The notes beneath the pieces are model-generated. The model did not search any database. It was not told the origin of the DNA and was given only the letters and a program-made list of their open reading frames with translations. Shown here one piece after another: positions 8,710-18,723 of a DNA stretch of 64,000 bases. The position numbers were made by a program, and so were the translations under genes. The DNA is from Sphingopyxis jiangsuensis. GTDB lineage: Bacteria; Pseudomonadota; Alphaproteobacteria; Sphingomonadales; Sphingomonadaceae. Where the stretch lies: contig NZ_JAERPO010000001.1 of NCBI RefSeq assembly GCF_016734905.1, positions 124,001 through 188,000 of the forward strand, written 5' to 3'. Every line of letters starts with the position of its first letter. The stretch's first letter is position 1.

Positions 8710-9810
8710 ATGCGCCCTATGATCTACCTCGACTATCAAGCCACTACGCCGCTCGCCCCCGAGGCGCGCGAAGCGATGCTGCGCTGGCTCGATGGGCCGG
8801 GCGAAGGCGACGGCTTTGCCAATCCGTCGAGCACGCACAAGGCGGGGCGTGCCGCCGCGGCGGCGGTCGAGGTGGCGCGCGACCAGGTCGCGGCGCTGCT
8901 GCCCAGGGGCGGGCGCGTCTATTTCACTTCGGGCGCGACCGAGGCGCTCAACTGGGCGCTGTTTCGCGGGGCTGATGCGAAGCCGGGCGGGATTGCGGGG
9001 CTCAGCATCGAACATGCGGCATCGTTGCAATGCCTGGAGCGGTTGAACGCGACGATCCTTCCGGTCGATGGCGAAGGTCTCGCCCTGCCGCCCGACGAGG
9101 CACTGATTCCAGAGGGCGGCATCGTCGCGGCGATGCTCGTGAACAACGAGGTCGGGACGATCCAGCCGGTCGCCGATTTCGTCGCCGCTGCCCATGCGAA
9201 GAACAGTCTTTTGCTCTGCGACGCGGTGCAGGGCTTTGGGCGCATCGCGATCCCCGACGGCCCCGATTTGATCGCCGTGTCGGCGCACAAGATCCACGGC
9301 CCAAAAGGAATCGGCGCATTATGGGTGCGCGACGGCGTCGACCTGGAACCGCTGATGGTCGGCGGCGCGCAGGAACAGGGGATGCGCTCGGGCACCGTGT
9401 CGCCCGCGCTTTGTGCGGGGTTCGGCGCGGCAGCGGCGCTCGCGGCCGAGCGCATGGATAGCGACGTCGCGCATGTCGAACGGCTCTGGTCGCTCGCGAT
9501 GGACATGCTTCCTGAATGGTCGCTCAACGGCGATGCGTCGCGGCGCTATCACGGCAATCTCAACGTGCGGCGCGAGGGCGTGAACGGCCTGCGCCTGATG
9601 TCCGACGCGCGCGAAGTCGCCTTTTCGCTCGGCAGCGCCTGCGGCAGCGGGTCGGGCAAGGTCAGCCATGTGCTGCGCGCGATGGGCGTGAGCGAGGGCG
9701 ATGCACGCGCCTCGATCCGCCTCGGCTGGGGACGCTATACCAGCGAGGCCGAATTGCGCGAAGGGCTGGAAGCGATCAAGACGGCCGCGCGGCTGCAGGG
9801 AGTGAATTGA
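8710..9810 (+). CDS. cysteine desulfurase (NifS/IscS-like, class V aminotransferase fold)
   Basis: A 366 aa PLP enzyme that takes sulfur from cysteine for Fe-S clusters or thio-modification. Motifs: YLDYQATTPLAPEA at the start, the PLP lysine in SAHKIHGPKGIGALWV (about 198), and the sulfur-accepting cysteine in SLGSACGSGSGKVS (about 315). It is shorter than housekeeping IscS. ATG codons at 8710 and 8719 are both possible. It is coupled by TGATG to a 2Fe-2S ferredoxin, which suggests the pair works together in cluster assembly or electron supply. Confidence 0.92.
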   Translation: MRPMIYLDYQATTPLAPEAREAMLRWLDGPGEGDGFANPSSTHKAGRAAAAAVEVARDQVAALLPRGGRVYFTSGATEALNWALFRGADAKPGGIAGLSIEHAASLQCLERLNATILPVDGEGLALPPDEALIPEGGIVAAMLVNNEVGTIQPVADFVAAAHAKNSLLLCDAVQGFGRIAIPDGPDLIAVSAHKIHGPKGIGALWVRDGVDLEPLMVGGAQEQGMRSGTVSPALCAGFGAAAALAAERMDSDVAHVERLWSLAMDMLPEWSLNGDASRRYHGNLNVRREGVNGLRLMSDAREVAFSLGSACGSGSGKVSHVLRAMGVSEGDARASIRLGWGRYTSEAELREGLEAIKTAARLQGVN

Positions 9811-10145
9811 TGCGCGTCACCTTCATCCACGCCGACGGCAAGGGCCGCACCGAGGCCGAGGCGGCGCCCGGCGACGTGCTGCTCGACGTCGCGCAGGCGC
9901 ATCTGATGCCGCTCGAAGGGACGTGCGAGGGGCAGATGGCCTGCTCGACCTGCCACGTCATCGTCGCGAAAGAGGATTTCGACCGCCTCCCGCCCGCGAG
10001 CGAGGAGGAAGAGGATATGCTCGACCTCGCCGCCGGGGTGCGGCGCACGAGCCGCCTGTCGTGCCAGATCGTGCTCACCGAGGAAATGGACGGGCTGACG
10101 GTGCATATTCCGGATGAAAGCCGGAATATGCAGGGCGCCGGTTGA
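9810..10145 (+). CDS. 2Fe-2S ferredoxin, adrenodoxin type
   Basis: A 111 aa ferredoxin. The cluster ligands are in C-x5-C-x2-C (CEGQMACSTC, about 39-48) and a fourth Cys in RLSCQIVLTEEMDG (about 86). It is a one-electron carrier, in this family often serving Fe-S assembly (Fdx) or cytochrome P450s. Its ATG overlaps the stop of the cysteine desulfurase (TGATG), so translation is probably coupled and the Fe-S assembly role is favoured. Confidence 0.95.
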   Translation: MRVTFIHADGKGRTEAEAAPGDVLLDVAQAHLMPLEGTCEGQMACSTCHVIVAKEDFDRLPPASEEEEDMLDLAAGVRRTSRLSCQIVLTEEMDGLTVHIPDESRNMQGAG

Positions 10146-10177
10146 GCGGTAGCGGGCGAAAGCAGCCCCTCATTCAT

Positions 10178-10253
10178 CGTCATCCCGGACTTGATCCGGG
10201 ATCTATTCTTCCGACGCTGGGCGAATGGATCCCGGATCAAGTCCGGGATGACG
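10178..10253. repeat. dispersed palindrome, CGTCATCCCGGACTTGATCC family
   Basis: Near-perfect inverted repeat: CGTCATCCCGGACTTGATCC against GGATCAAGTCCGGGATGACG with a 30-odd base loop. It follows the ferredoxin stop and can act as a transcription-end hairpin. Confidence 0.9.
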
Positions 10254-10286
10254 AAGGTCTGTAAGCGATCGATTGCGGGCATAAAG

Positions 10287-10411
10287 CCCCTCCCCTTCAG
10301 GGGAGGGGTTGGGGTGGGGTCCATCGGCCTTGCGCAAGGGCGATGGACCCCACCCGCTGCAACTAGGCAGCAAGCTGCCAAGTTTCGCTGCCCTCCCCTG
10401 AAGGGGAGGGC
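10287..10411. repeat. dispersed CCCCTCCCC...GGGGAGGG palindrome
   Basis: Begins CCCCTCCCCTTCAGGGGAGG and ends with the matching CCCTCCCCTGAAGGGGAGGG; the interior has GGGTCCATC and GATGGACCC arms. Cousins with related ends are at 34874-35010 and 46466-46588. Together with 10178-10253 it fills most of the 350 bp between the ferredoxin and the SRP RNA; no gene is visible there. Confidence 0.8.
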
Positions 10412-10495
10412 ATGATACTATCCCAACGTCCACTCCCCACCCCAAAGCCGACTTAATGGCCGACCTTGCATTTCCCTTCATCCCCCGCCATATGC

Positions 10496-10593
10496 GCCGC
10501 GGGAGTCGGGCGGACGCAGTCTTCGCCAACCCGGTCAGGTCCGGAAGGAAGCAGCCGCAACGAATTCGCTGCGGGTCGTTCCGGCTCCCACCC
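10496..10593 (+). ncRNA. ffs: small signal recognition particle RNA (4.5S-type)
   Basis: The conserved SRP domain IV core GGTCAGGTCCGGAAGGAAGC is at 10533-10552, with the GGAA tetraloop and the asymmetric AGCAGCC side. Outer arms pair: GGGAGTCGGG at about 10501-10510 with CCGGCTCCC at 10581-10589. This RNA binds Ffh and targets nascent membrane proteins. Its place just upstream of dnaX is a known alphaproteobacterial arrangement. The ends are estimated from pairing, within a few bases. Confidence 0.93.
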
Positions 10594-10638
10594 ATTTCCC
10601 CCTTCGACAAGACCGCGGCGCGCCCCTAAGACGGGGCC

Positions 10639-12345
10639 ATGAGCGATTCCGCCGACGACGAACCCCCGATGCTGGGCATGGACCTGCCCGAGACTGCGCC
10701 GCAGGCGTCGTCGGGCCCGTACCGCGTTCTCGCGCGCAAATACCGCCCGCAGACCTTTGCCGAGCTGATCGGGCAGGATGCGATGGTCAAGACGCTGGGC
10801 AATGCGATCGCGCGCGATCGGCTGGCCCATGCCTTCCTGATGACCGGGGTGCGCGGTGTCGGCAAAACCTCGACTGCGCGCCTGATCGCCAAGGCGCTGA
10901 ACTGCGTCGGCCCCGACGGGCAGGGCGGACCGACGATCGATCCGTGCGGCGTGTGCGAACCGTGCCGCGCGATCACCGAAGGCCGCCATATCGACGTCAT
11001 CGAGATGGACGCCGCATCGAACACCGGCGTCGACGATGTGCGCGAGATTATCGAGGCCGTTCGCTATGCCGCCGTGTCGGCGCGCTACAAAATCTATATC
11101 ATCGACGAAGTCCACATGTTGTCGCGTAACGCCTTCAATGCGCTGCTCAAAACGCTCGAAGAGCCGCCCGCGCACGTCAAATTCCTCTTCGCGACGACCG
11201 AGGTCAACAAGGTCCCGGTTACGGTGCTGTCGCGGTGCCAGCGTTTCGACCTGCGCCGCATTACCCCCGACATGCTGTTCGCGCATTTCAGCTCCATCCT
11301 GCAAAAGGAAGGCGTCGAGGCGGAAGCGCCGGCAATCTGGTTGATTGCCAGTGCTGCCGAAGGATCGGTGCGCGACGGGCTGTCGATCCTCGACCAGGCG
11401 ATTGCCCACGCGGACCTCGATGGCGGCGGCAAGATCAGCGCCGAGCAGGTCCGCGCGATGCTGGGGCTTTCGGACCGGTCGGCGATCGCGCAGTTGATGA
11501 CGACGATCCTCGAAGGCGAGGCAGGCGGCGCGATCGATTTGGCGCGCGCGCAATATGCGCTGGGGATCGAGCCGATTGCGATGGTGCGCGGGCTGATGGA
11601 GCTGACGCATGCGGTGACGCTTGCGAAAGTGTCGCGCCATGACGACCCGGCGCTCGCCGCGGCGGATCGCGAGCGTATCGCCGAATGGGCGCAAAAAATG
11701 GGTTTCGCGCCGCTCAACCGCCTTTGGCAGCTGCTCCTCAAAGGGCATGACGAGGTGCTGCGCGCGAACAATCCGCTCGAACATCTCGAAATGCTCTTGC
11801 TGCGCGTCATCTATGCCGCGTCGATGCCCGATCCGGGCGAACTGGCAAAGCTGCTCGAATCGGGCGGTGTCCGCACAGCGGCGCCCGGCGCGCCGGCGGC
11901 GTCAACGGCACCGGACCAAGCGGCGGTCGACGCGACCTCTGGTGCACCGGAAGGCTCCGCTTGCGAACCGCCTTCGCTGACCGCCGCACAGCTTCACCAC
12001 CTTCTCGAAACGGCGGGACATCACAGGCTTGCGGGCCTTGTTTACGATCACCTCAACATTATCGCGCTCGATCCCGGGGTGCTGGCCTATGCGCCCGCCC
12101 CGGCGCTGGGCGACGGCTTTGCACGCGACATCTCCGAAGCCTTGTTCGCCGCTACCGGCAGCCGCTGGCAGGTGCGGACCGACGAGGGCGAGGGGCGCCC
12201 CAGTCTCGGCCAGATGCGGGCGGCCAAGCTGGCGGACAACGAGGCGCGGATTCGCGAGTTGCCGGTCGTAAAGGCCGCTCTGGCGGCTTTTCCAGACGCA
12301 AAACTTGAAGCCTCGCCCGACAATCGGCATAGGACGGGATCATGA
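10639..12345 (+). CDS. dnaX: DNA polymerase III subunit tau/gamma
   Basis: A 568 aa clamp-loader ATPase. After a 25 aa acidic leader comes YRVLARKYRPQTFAELIGQD, Walker A GVRGVGKTSTARLIA (about 72-86), a zinc module with CGVCEPC (about 104-110), Walker B IYIIDEVHML and the sensor segment TEVNKVPVTVLSRCQRF. Domain III ends near residue 393, then a proline/alanine linker and a C-terminal domain follow. It loads the beta clamp and ties the holoenzyme together. Its stop overlaps the ATG of ybaB (ATGA). The upstream SRP RNA ends about 45 bp before the start. Confidence 0.97.
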   Translation: MSDSADDEPPMLGMDLPETAPQASSGPYRVLARKYRPQTFAELIGQDAMVKTLGNAIARDRLAHAFLMTGVRGVGKTSTARLIAKALNCVGPDGQGGPTIDPCGVCEPCRAITEGRHIDVIEMDAASNTGVDDVREIIEAVRYAAVSARYKIYIIDEVHMLSRNAFNALLKTLEEPPAHVKFLFATTEVNKVPVTVLSRCQRFDLRRITPDMLFAHFSSILQKEGVEAEAPAIWLIASAAEGSVRDGLSILDQAIAHADLDGGGKISAEQVRAMLGLSDRSAIAQLMTTILEGEAGGAIDLARAQYALGIEPIAMVRGLMELTHAVTLAKVSRHDDPALAAADRERIAEWAQKMGFAPLNRLWQLLLKGHDEVLRANNPLEHLEMLLLRVIYAASMPDPGELAKLLESGGVRTAAPGAPAASTAPDQAAVDATSGAPEGSACEPPSLTAAQLHHLLETAGHHRLAGLVYDHLNIIALDPGVLAYAPAPALGDGFARDISEALFAATGSRWQVRTDEGEGRPSLGQMRAAKLADNEARIRELPVVKAALAAFPDAKLEASPDNRHRTGS

Positions 12346-12677
12346 AATCGATCGAAGAAATGATGAAGGCGGCGCAGGAAGCCGCGGCGACCGTGCAGGC
12401 GCAGATGCAGGAAGCGCAGGCGAAACTCGATGCTGTCGAGGTCGAAGGCGTTTCAGGCGGCGGCCTCGTCAAGATTCGCGCGAGCGCCAAGGGGCGGATC
12501 AAGGCGATCGACATCGACGACAGCCTGATCGTTCCCGGCGAAAAGCAGATGCTCGAAGATCTGCTAGCCGCAGCGTTCAACGATGCGCGTGAGAAAGCCG
12601 ATCACGCAAGCCAGGAAGAAATGGGCAAGATGACAAGCGGCCTGCCGCTTCCACCGGGTTTCAAGCTGCCGTTCTGA
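12342..12677 (+). CDS. YbaB/EbfC family nucleoid-associated protein
   Basis: A 111 aa DNA-binding protein with the family pattern: a long N-terminal helix (MMKAAQEAAATVQAQMQEAQ), then VEGVSGGGLVKIRASAKGRIK and MLEDLLAAAFNDAREKADHA. It forms dimers that bind DNA and affect nucleoid structure. The start overlaps the dnaX stop by 4 bp. In many bacteria the order is dnaX-ybaB-recR; here recR does not follow, and lon is next after a 263 bp gap with a palindromic repeat. Confidence 0.95.
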   Translation: MKSIEEMMKAAQEAAATVQAQMQEAQAKLDAVEVEGVSGGGLVKIRASAKGRIKAIDIDDSLIVPGEKQMLEDLLAAAFNDAREKADHASQEEMGKMTSGLPLPPGFKLPF

Positions 12678-12695
12678 CCGGGCGTTTCCATGCTC

Positions 12696-12812
12696 CGTTC
12701 GCTCCGAGGAGGGGCTGAGCCTGTCGAAGCCCCGTCTCGAAGGGCCGAGTGCCCTGTCCCGCGTCCTTCGAGACGCCATTTCGACAAGCTCAATGGCTCC
12801 TCGGGACGAACG
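12696..12812. repeat. dispersed palindrome with CGTTCG ends (TCCGAGGAG...CTCCTCGGG)
   Basis: CGTTCGCTCCGAGGAG with GAGCCTGTCGAA pairs with TTCGACAAGCTCAATGGCTC and CTCCTCGGGACGAACG; the inner arms are CTCGAAGG and CCTTCGAG. It lies between ybaB and the lon promoter region and could terminate the dnaX operon. Confidence 0.75.
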
Positions 12813-12850
12813 GCAAGGGGTTCCACGTCCGTCCGTTCAGCACTCCGACA

Positions 12851-12878
12851 TTGAATGCGTGCGAAGTTACGCCATATT
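12851..12878 (+). promoter_or_regulatory. possible heat-shock (sigma-32/RpoH) promoter of lon
   Basis: TTGAA at 12851-12855 and CCATATT at 12872-12878 are 16 bases apart and lie 63 bp before the lon start. This fits the RpoH pattern CTTGAA-N11-16-CCCCAT. It is plausible because lon is a classical RpoH target, but the match is only partial. Confidence 0.4.
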
Positions 12879-12940
12879 AGCGATCAACAGCCTATAAGAA
12901 GGGCGGAGCGTCCATATTGGACGGTCGCCCAGGAGTCCCG

Positions 12941-15337
<2,397 letters not shown>

Positions 15338-15417
15338 CCTGACGTAAATCTGCGCTTGTCGAGCCGTCTTTTCGTCGCATAAACGTCATTTAGGCGCGTT
15401 TTTAGCCATTTTTTGCT

Positions 15418-15446
15418 TTGACAAGGCGGGGCGAAACAGCGTTAGT
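15418..15446 (+). promoter_or_regulatory. possible sigma-70 promoter of the HU gene
   Basis: A perfect -35 TTGACA (15418-15423), a 17 bp spacer, then GTTAGT (15441-15446) as a weak -10. It lies 63 bp before the HU start in the lon-HU gap. Confidence 0.5.
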
Positions 15447-15508
15447 GGCGCGCCATGGCTTCGGGCCATGAATCAGTTATCCAACCATATTGCAGGGGTT
15501 CCTTAGGC

Positions 15509-15781
15509 ATGAACAAACAAGACCTGATCGCCGCCGTCGCAGATTCGAGCGGCCTCACCAAGGGCGATGCCAGCAAGGCCGTCGAAGGCGTGTTTGACGC
15601 GATCACCGGCACGCTGAAGAAGGGCGGCGAAGTCCGCCTCGTCGGCTTCGGTACCTTCGCTGTCAGCAAGCGCAAGGCTTCGACGGGTCGCAACCCGCGC
15701 ACCGGCGAAACGATGACCATCGCGGCATCGAACCAGCCGAAGTTCAAGGCCGGCAAGGCCCTGAAGGACGCCGTCAACTGA
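15509..15781 (+). CDS. hup: DNA-binding protein HU
   Basis: A 90 aa histone-like protein of exact HU length: MNKQDLIAAVADSSGLTKGD, the G-x-V-x-L-V-G-F-G-T-F block (GEVRLVGFGTFAVSKRKA), the DNA-clasping arm with RNPRTGETM, and the C-terminal FKAGKALKDAVN. It bends and compacts DNA as a dimer. The ATG at 15509 is chosen over an in-frame upstream start because homologues begin MNK. It has its own TTGACA promoter and a stable hairpin downstream. Confidence 0.97.
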   Translation: MNKQDLIAAVADSSGLTKGDASKAVEGVFDAITGTLKKGGEVRLVGFGTFAVSKRKASTGRNPRTGETMTIAASNQPKFKAGKALKDAVN

Positions 15782-15809
15782 TCGGCAGTCTTATTTGACG
15801 AATGACAGT

Positions 15810-15835
15810 CGGGCCGTAGCGCAAGCTGCGGCCCG
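15810..15835 (+). terminator. stem-loop terminator after the HU gene
   Basis: CGGGCCGTAGC, GCAA tetraloop, GCTGCGGCCCG: an 11 bp stem with one wobble, 28 bp after the stop. The following AATTGTATCG is only weakly T-rich, so it may also just stabilise the mRNA end. Confidence 0.55.
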
Positions 15836-15941
15836 AATTGTATCGAAGGCCCCGGCGGTTCAAATCGCCGTTGCAATCCCGGTACGAGCGGCTATGGACG
15901 TCCGGCTTTCGGACGCCGCGATCAGCGGCAGGCACCGGAAC

Positions 15942-16016
15942 GGGCGCGTAGCTCAGCGGTAGAGCACACCCTTCACACGGGTGGGGTCACAGGTTCAATC
16001 CCTGTCGCGCCCACCA
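15942..16016 (+). tRNA. tRNA-Val, anticodon CAC
   Basis: 75 nt cloverleaf with the CCA encoded. Acceptor GGGCGCG pairs with CGCGCCC, D-arm GCTCAGCGGTAGAGC, anticodon arm CACCC-TTCACAC-GGGTG with anticodon CAC, T-arm ACAGGTTCAATCCCTGT. It reads GUG codons. Confidence 0.98.
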
Positions 16017-16125
16017 TTGCCTCCGGGCAATGCGGTCACGCTCACAATAGAAGCGCGGCGAATCCTAATCCTTCTTGACTGCGCCATTCATCGGCTATTC
16101 AAAGCGGGCGCACTAGGAAGGCTCC

Positions 16126-16434
16126 ATGATCCGAACTTTGACCCTTGCCCTGACTATTGCGCTGCTCGCTGCCGCAGGAACGCCCGCGCTCGCGCGCGGC
16201 GACCGCGACCAGAATAATCTGCGCGAAGCGGCCGCGCAGGGGCAGGTGATCCCGCTCAACCGGCTCGTCGCCGAAGTGCAGTCGCGCGCGCCATATAGCG
16301 ACATGACCTATCTGGGCGGGCCGCAGTTCGATGCGGGGCGGATGATCTATGCGCTCAAATTCATGGACGGGTCGCAGGTCGTGATCGTCTATGTCGATGC
16401 CCGCACCGGCCGGATCGTCGGCCGCAAGCCCTGA
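16126..16434 (+). CDS. small periplasmic PepSY-type protein
   Basis: A 102 aa exported protein. Residues 1-24 form a signal peptide ending ALA-RG. The mature part has the PepSY pattern: a helix VIPLNRLVAEVQSRAP, then strands (MIYALKFMDGSQVVIVYVDA) ending in the TGRIVGRK motif. PepSY domains often restrain proteases or sensor proteins. It lies 116 bp upstream of a response regulator and sensor kinase on the same strand. By analogy with FeuN, a small periplasmic partner of the rhizobial FeuPQ system, it could act on the sensor; that is inference. Confidence 0.75.
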   Translation: MIRTLTLALTIALLAAAGTPALARGDRDQNNLREAAAQGQVIPLNRLVAEVQSRAPYSDMTYLGGPQFDAGRMIYALKFMDGSQVVIVYVDARTGRIVGRKP

Positions 16435-16550
16435 GCCCCCGGAAATTCGACGGCTTCCCCAAACGACATTTTGCGATGATCGCCGGGAGTTGATAAACAG
16501 TCGGCAACGTGCGACCGGCGTATGCCGGTACGCAAAGGAAAGGCGCCTGA

Positions 16551-17216
16551 ATGCGGATTTTGATTGTCGAGGACGAACCCACGCTGGGCCCGCAGCTCAA
16601 GGCGACGCTCGAAGGGGCGGGCTATGCCGTCGATCTCGCCACCGACGGCGAGGATGGCCATTTCCTCGGCTCGACCGAAAGCTATGATGCGGCGATCCTC
16701 GACCTTGGCCTGCCCGAGATTGACGGGCTGACCGTGCTCGACCGCTGGCGGCGCGAAAAGCGCAATTTTCCGGTGCTCGTGCTCACTGCGCGCGACAGCT
16801 GGTCGGACAAGGTGGCGGGGCTCGATGCGGGCGCCGACGATTATCTGGCCAAGCCGTTCCAGACCGAAGAACTGATCGCACGCCTGCGCGCACTGATCCG
16901 CCGTGCCTCGGGCAATGCGTCGAGCGAACTGACCGCTGGCCCCGTACGCCTCGACACGCGCTCGGGCCGCGTAACGCTCTCGGGCGAGCCGGTGAAGCTG
17001 ACCGCGCAGGAATATAAGCTTTTGTCCTACCTGCTCCACCACAAGGGCAAGGTCGTGTCGCGCACCGAGCTGATCGAGCACATTTATGATCAGGATTTCG
17101 ACCGCGATTCGAACACGATCGAGGTTTTCGTGACGCGCATCCGCAAGAAGCTCGGCGCCGATATCATCACGACGATCCGCGGACTCGGCTACCAGCTCGA
17201 CGACCCGCAAGCCTAG
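16551..17216 (+). CDS. OmpR/PhoP-type response regulator
   Basis: A 221 aa regulator. The receiver domain starts MRILIVEDEPTLGPQLKATL; the phospho-acceptor is Asp51 in AILDLGLPEIDG, with the conserved Lys in DYLAKPF (about 105). The winged-helix DNA-binding domain (about 125-218) contains LTAQEYKLLSYLLHHKGKVV and ends TTIRGLGYQLDD. It would control transcription after phosphorylation by the kinase that starts 7 bp downstream. The pair resembles PhoPQ/FeuPQ systems, usually tied to divalent metal or envelope sensing; the target genes are not evident. Confidence 0.93.
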   Translation: MRILIVEDEPTLGPQLKATLEGAGYAVDLATDGEDGHFLGSTESYDAAILDLGLPEIDGLTVLDRWRREKRNFPVLVLTARDSWSDKVAGLDAGADDYLAKPFQTEELIARLRALIRRASGNASSELTAGPVRLDTRSGRVTLSGEPVKLTAQEYKLLSYLLHHKGKVVSRTELIEHIYDQDFDRDSNTIEVFVTRIRKKLGADIITTIRGLGYQLDDPQA

Positions 17217-17223
17217 GCTGGGC

Positions 17224-18636
17224 GTGGCGATGGCCGACGCCGAAGCCGCCCCGACGGTCGCGCCAGACCCCGACGCGGCGGACCGGCCGGCGGCGCTGAC
17301 CAGCCGCATCACGGGTTCGCTCGCGCGGCGCATGATTGCGATAGCCGCGCTGTGGATCACGCTGCTGCTGTTCGGTGGCGGCTTTGCGCTCGACCGCGTG
17401 CTCACGAGTGCAATCACCCGCAATTTCGATTCGAACCTCGAATTTGTGCTGATGTCGATGATCCGCTCGTCGGAAATCGGCCCCGATGGCGAGGTGCGGA
17501 TGATCGAGCCGCTGGGCGATCCGCGCTTCCTCGAGCCCTATAGCGGGCTCTACTGGCAGATCAGCGGCGGACGGCAGGAGCCCTATTCGTCGCGGTCGCT
17601 GTGGGAACGCCGCCTTGTGACGTCGCAGGCGCACGACGACGAGGCGCTGCACACCTATGACAGTCAGCAGTTTCCCGAAGAGGAACTGCGCGTGCTCGAA
17701 CGCGACATATTGCTGCCGGGCAGCGACACGCGCTGGCGTTTCCAGATCGCCCAGTCGCGCGAGACGCTCGATACCCAGATCCGCGCGGTGCGGCAGACGT
17801 TGATCCCCAGCCTTGTCCTGCTCGGCGTCGGCCTCATCATATTGGCCGCGCTCCAGACATTCTACGGTCTCTGGCCGCTACGCCATATTCGCCGCGCGAT
17901 CGCGGCGATGCGCGGCGGCGAGAACCGGCGGGTCGATGCGCCGCTGCCGCTCGAAGTCCAGCCGATGGTCGAAGAGCTCAATGCGCTGCTCGCGCATAAC
18001 GAAAAGCAGGCAGAGGAGGCGCGGTTGCACGCGGGCAACCTCGCGCACGCGCTGAAGACGCCGCTGACGGTCCTGCTCAACACCGCCGCGGGCGACACGA
18101 CGCCGCTCGCCCACACGATCCGGCGCGAGGCGGCGACGATGCAGCGGCAGGTCGAACATCACCTTGCCCGCGCGCGCGCCGTCGGCCGCCGCGGCGCCAC
18201 GCAGGCGCGGGCCAACGTCCATGACAGCGTCGAGAGCGTGTCGCGCGCCGTTGCGCTCCTCTATCCCGACGCGCGGCTCGATCTGGCGGGCGACAAGGAG
18301 CTGGTCGCGCGCGTCGAGCGGCAGGACCTTGACGAACTGGTCGGAAACCTCCTCGAAAATGCCGCAAAATATGGCGGCGGCAGCGTCTTCGTCACGATTC
18401 AGCGCGACGGTTCCTCCGCCGAAATGCTCGTCGAGGACGACGGCCCCGGTATCTCGCCCGCCGACCGCTCGCGCATCTTCGACCGCGGCGTCCGCCTCGA
18501 CAGCGGCAAGCCGGGCACCGGTCTGGGTCTTGCGATCGTGCGCGACGTGGCGGAAATCTACGGCGGGACGATCGTGCTCGAGGAAAGCGAGGATCTGGGC
18601 GGATTGCTCGTCCGGCTGCGGTTGCCGGCGGGATAG
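17224..18636 (+). CDS. sensor histidine kinase partner of the OmpR-type regulator
   Basis: A 470 aa inner-membrane kinase. Two membrane helices (about 39-58 and 197-217) bracket a periplasmic sensor region of about 140 residues. A HAMP-like linker follows, then the dimerisation helix with the phospho-acceptor His in NLAHALKTPLTVLLN, and a HATPase domain with the N box ENAAKYGGG and the G boxes EDDGPGIS and GTGLGLAIVRD. HxLKTPL instead of HELRTPL is typical of PhoQ-like kinases. The start is GTG at 17224 or ATG at 17230, 7-13 bp after the regulator stop, so it is one operon. Confidence 0.93.
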   Translation: MAMADAEAAPTVAPDPDAADRPAALTSRITGSLARRMIAIAALWITLLLFGGGFALDRVLTSAITRNFDSNLEFVLMSMIRSSEIGPDGEVRMIEPLGDPRFLEPYSGLYWQISGGRQEPYSSRSLWERRLVTSQAHDDEALHTYDSQQFPEEELRVLERDILLPGSDTRWRFQIAQSRETLDTQIRAVRQTLIPSLVLLGVGLIILAALQTFYGLWPLRHIRRAIAAMRGGENRRVDAPLPLEVQPMVEELNALLAHNEKQAEEARLHAGNLAHALKTPLTVLLNTAAGDTTPLAHTIRREAATMQRQVEHHLARARAVGRRGATQARANVHDSVESVSRAVALLYPDARLDLAGDKELVARVERQDLDELVGNLLENAAKYGGGSVFVTIQRDGSSAEMLVEDDGPGISPADRSRIFDRGVRLDSGKPGTGLGLAIVRDVAEIYGGTIVLEESEDLGGLLVRLRLPAG

Positions 18637-18723
18637 TTTGGCGGCTTTGGGGTGGGAAAGCGACAGACAGCTTCCGGTGCGGTAAATGTGGAAAGCCGCC
18701 ATTCACTGTGTCAAACCGGCGAT

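Noticed and set aside
11690..11752. Run of six A in dnaX as a programmed frameshift giving a short gamma form
   Set aside because: A -1 shift after CAA-AAA would stop after about 17 codons, but the heptamer is not X-XXY-YYZ in frame and the product would cut domain III. No downstream stem was recognised. Kept only as an idea.
12917..12940. Lon start eight codons upstream
   Set aside because: It would need TTG and has no Shine-Dalgarno, whereas ATG at 12941 has AGGAG at good spacing.
15851..15880. CGGCG-GTTCAAAT-CGCCG hairpin resembling a tRNA T-arm
   Set aside because: The loop is 8 nt and no acceptor or anticodon arm is near; probably chance. The true tRNA is at 15942.
15942..16125. tRNA-Val as an integration site
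   Set aside because: No integrase or duplicated tRNA 3' end was seen downstream.
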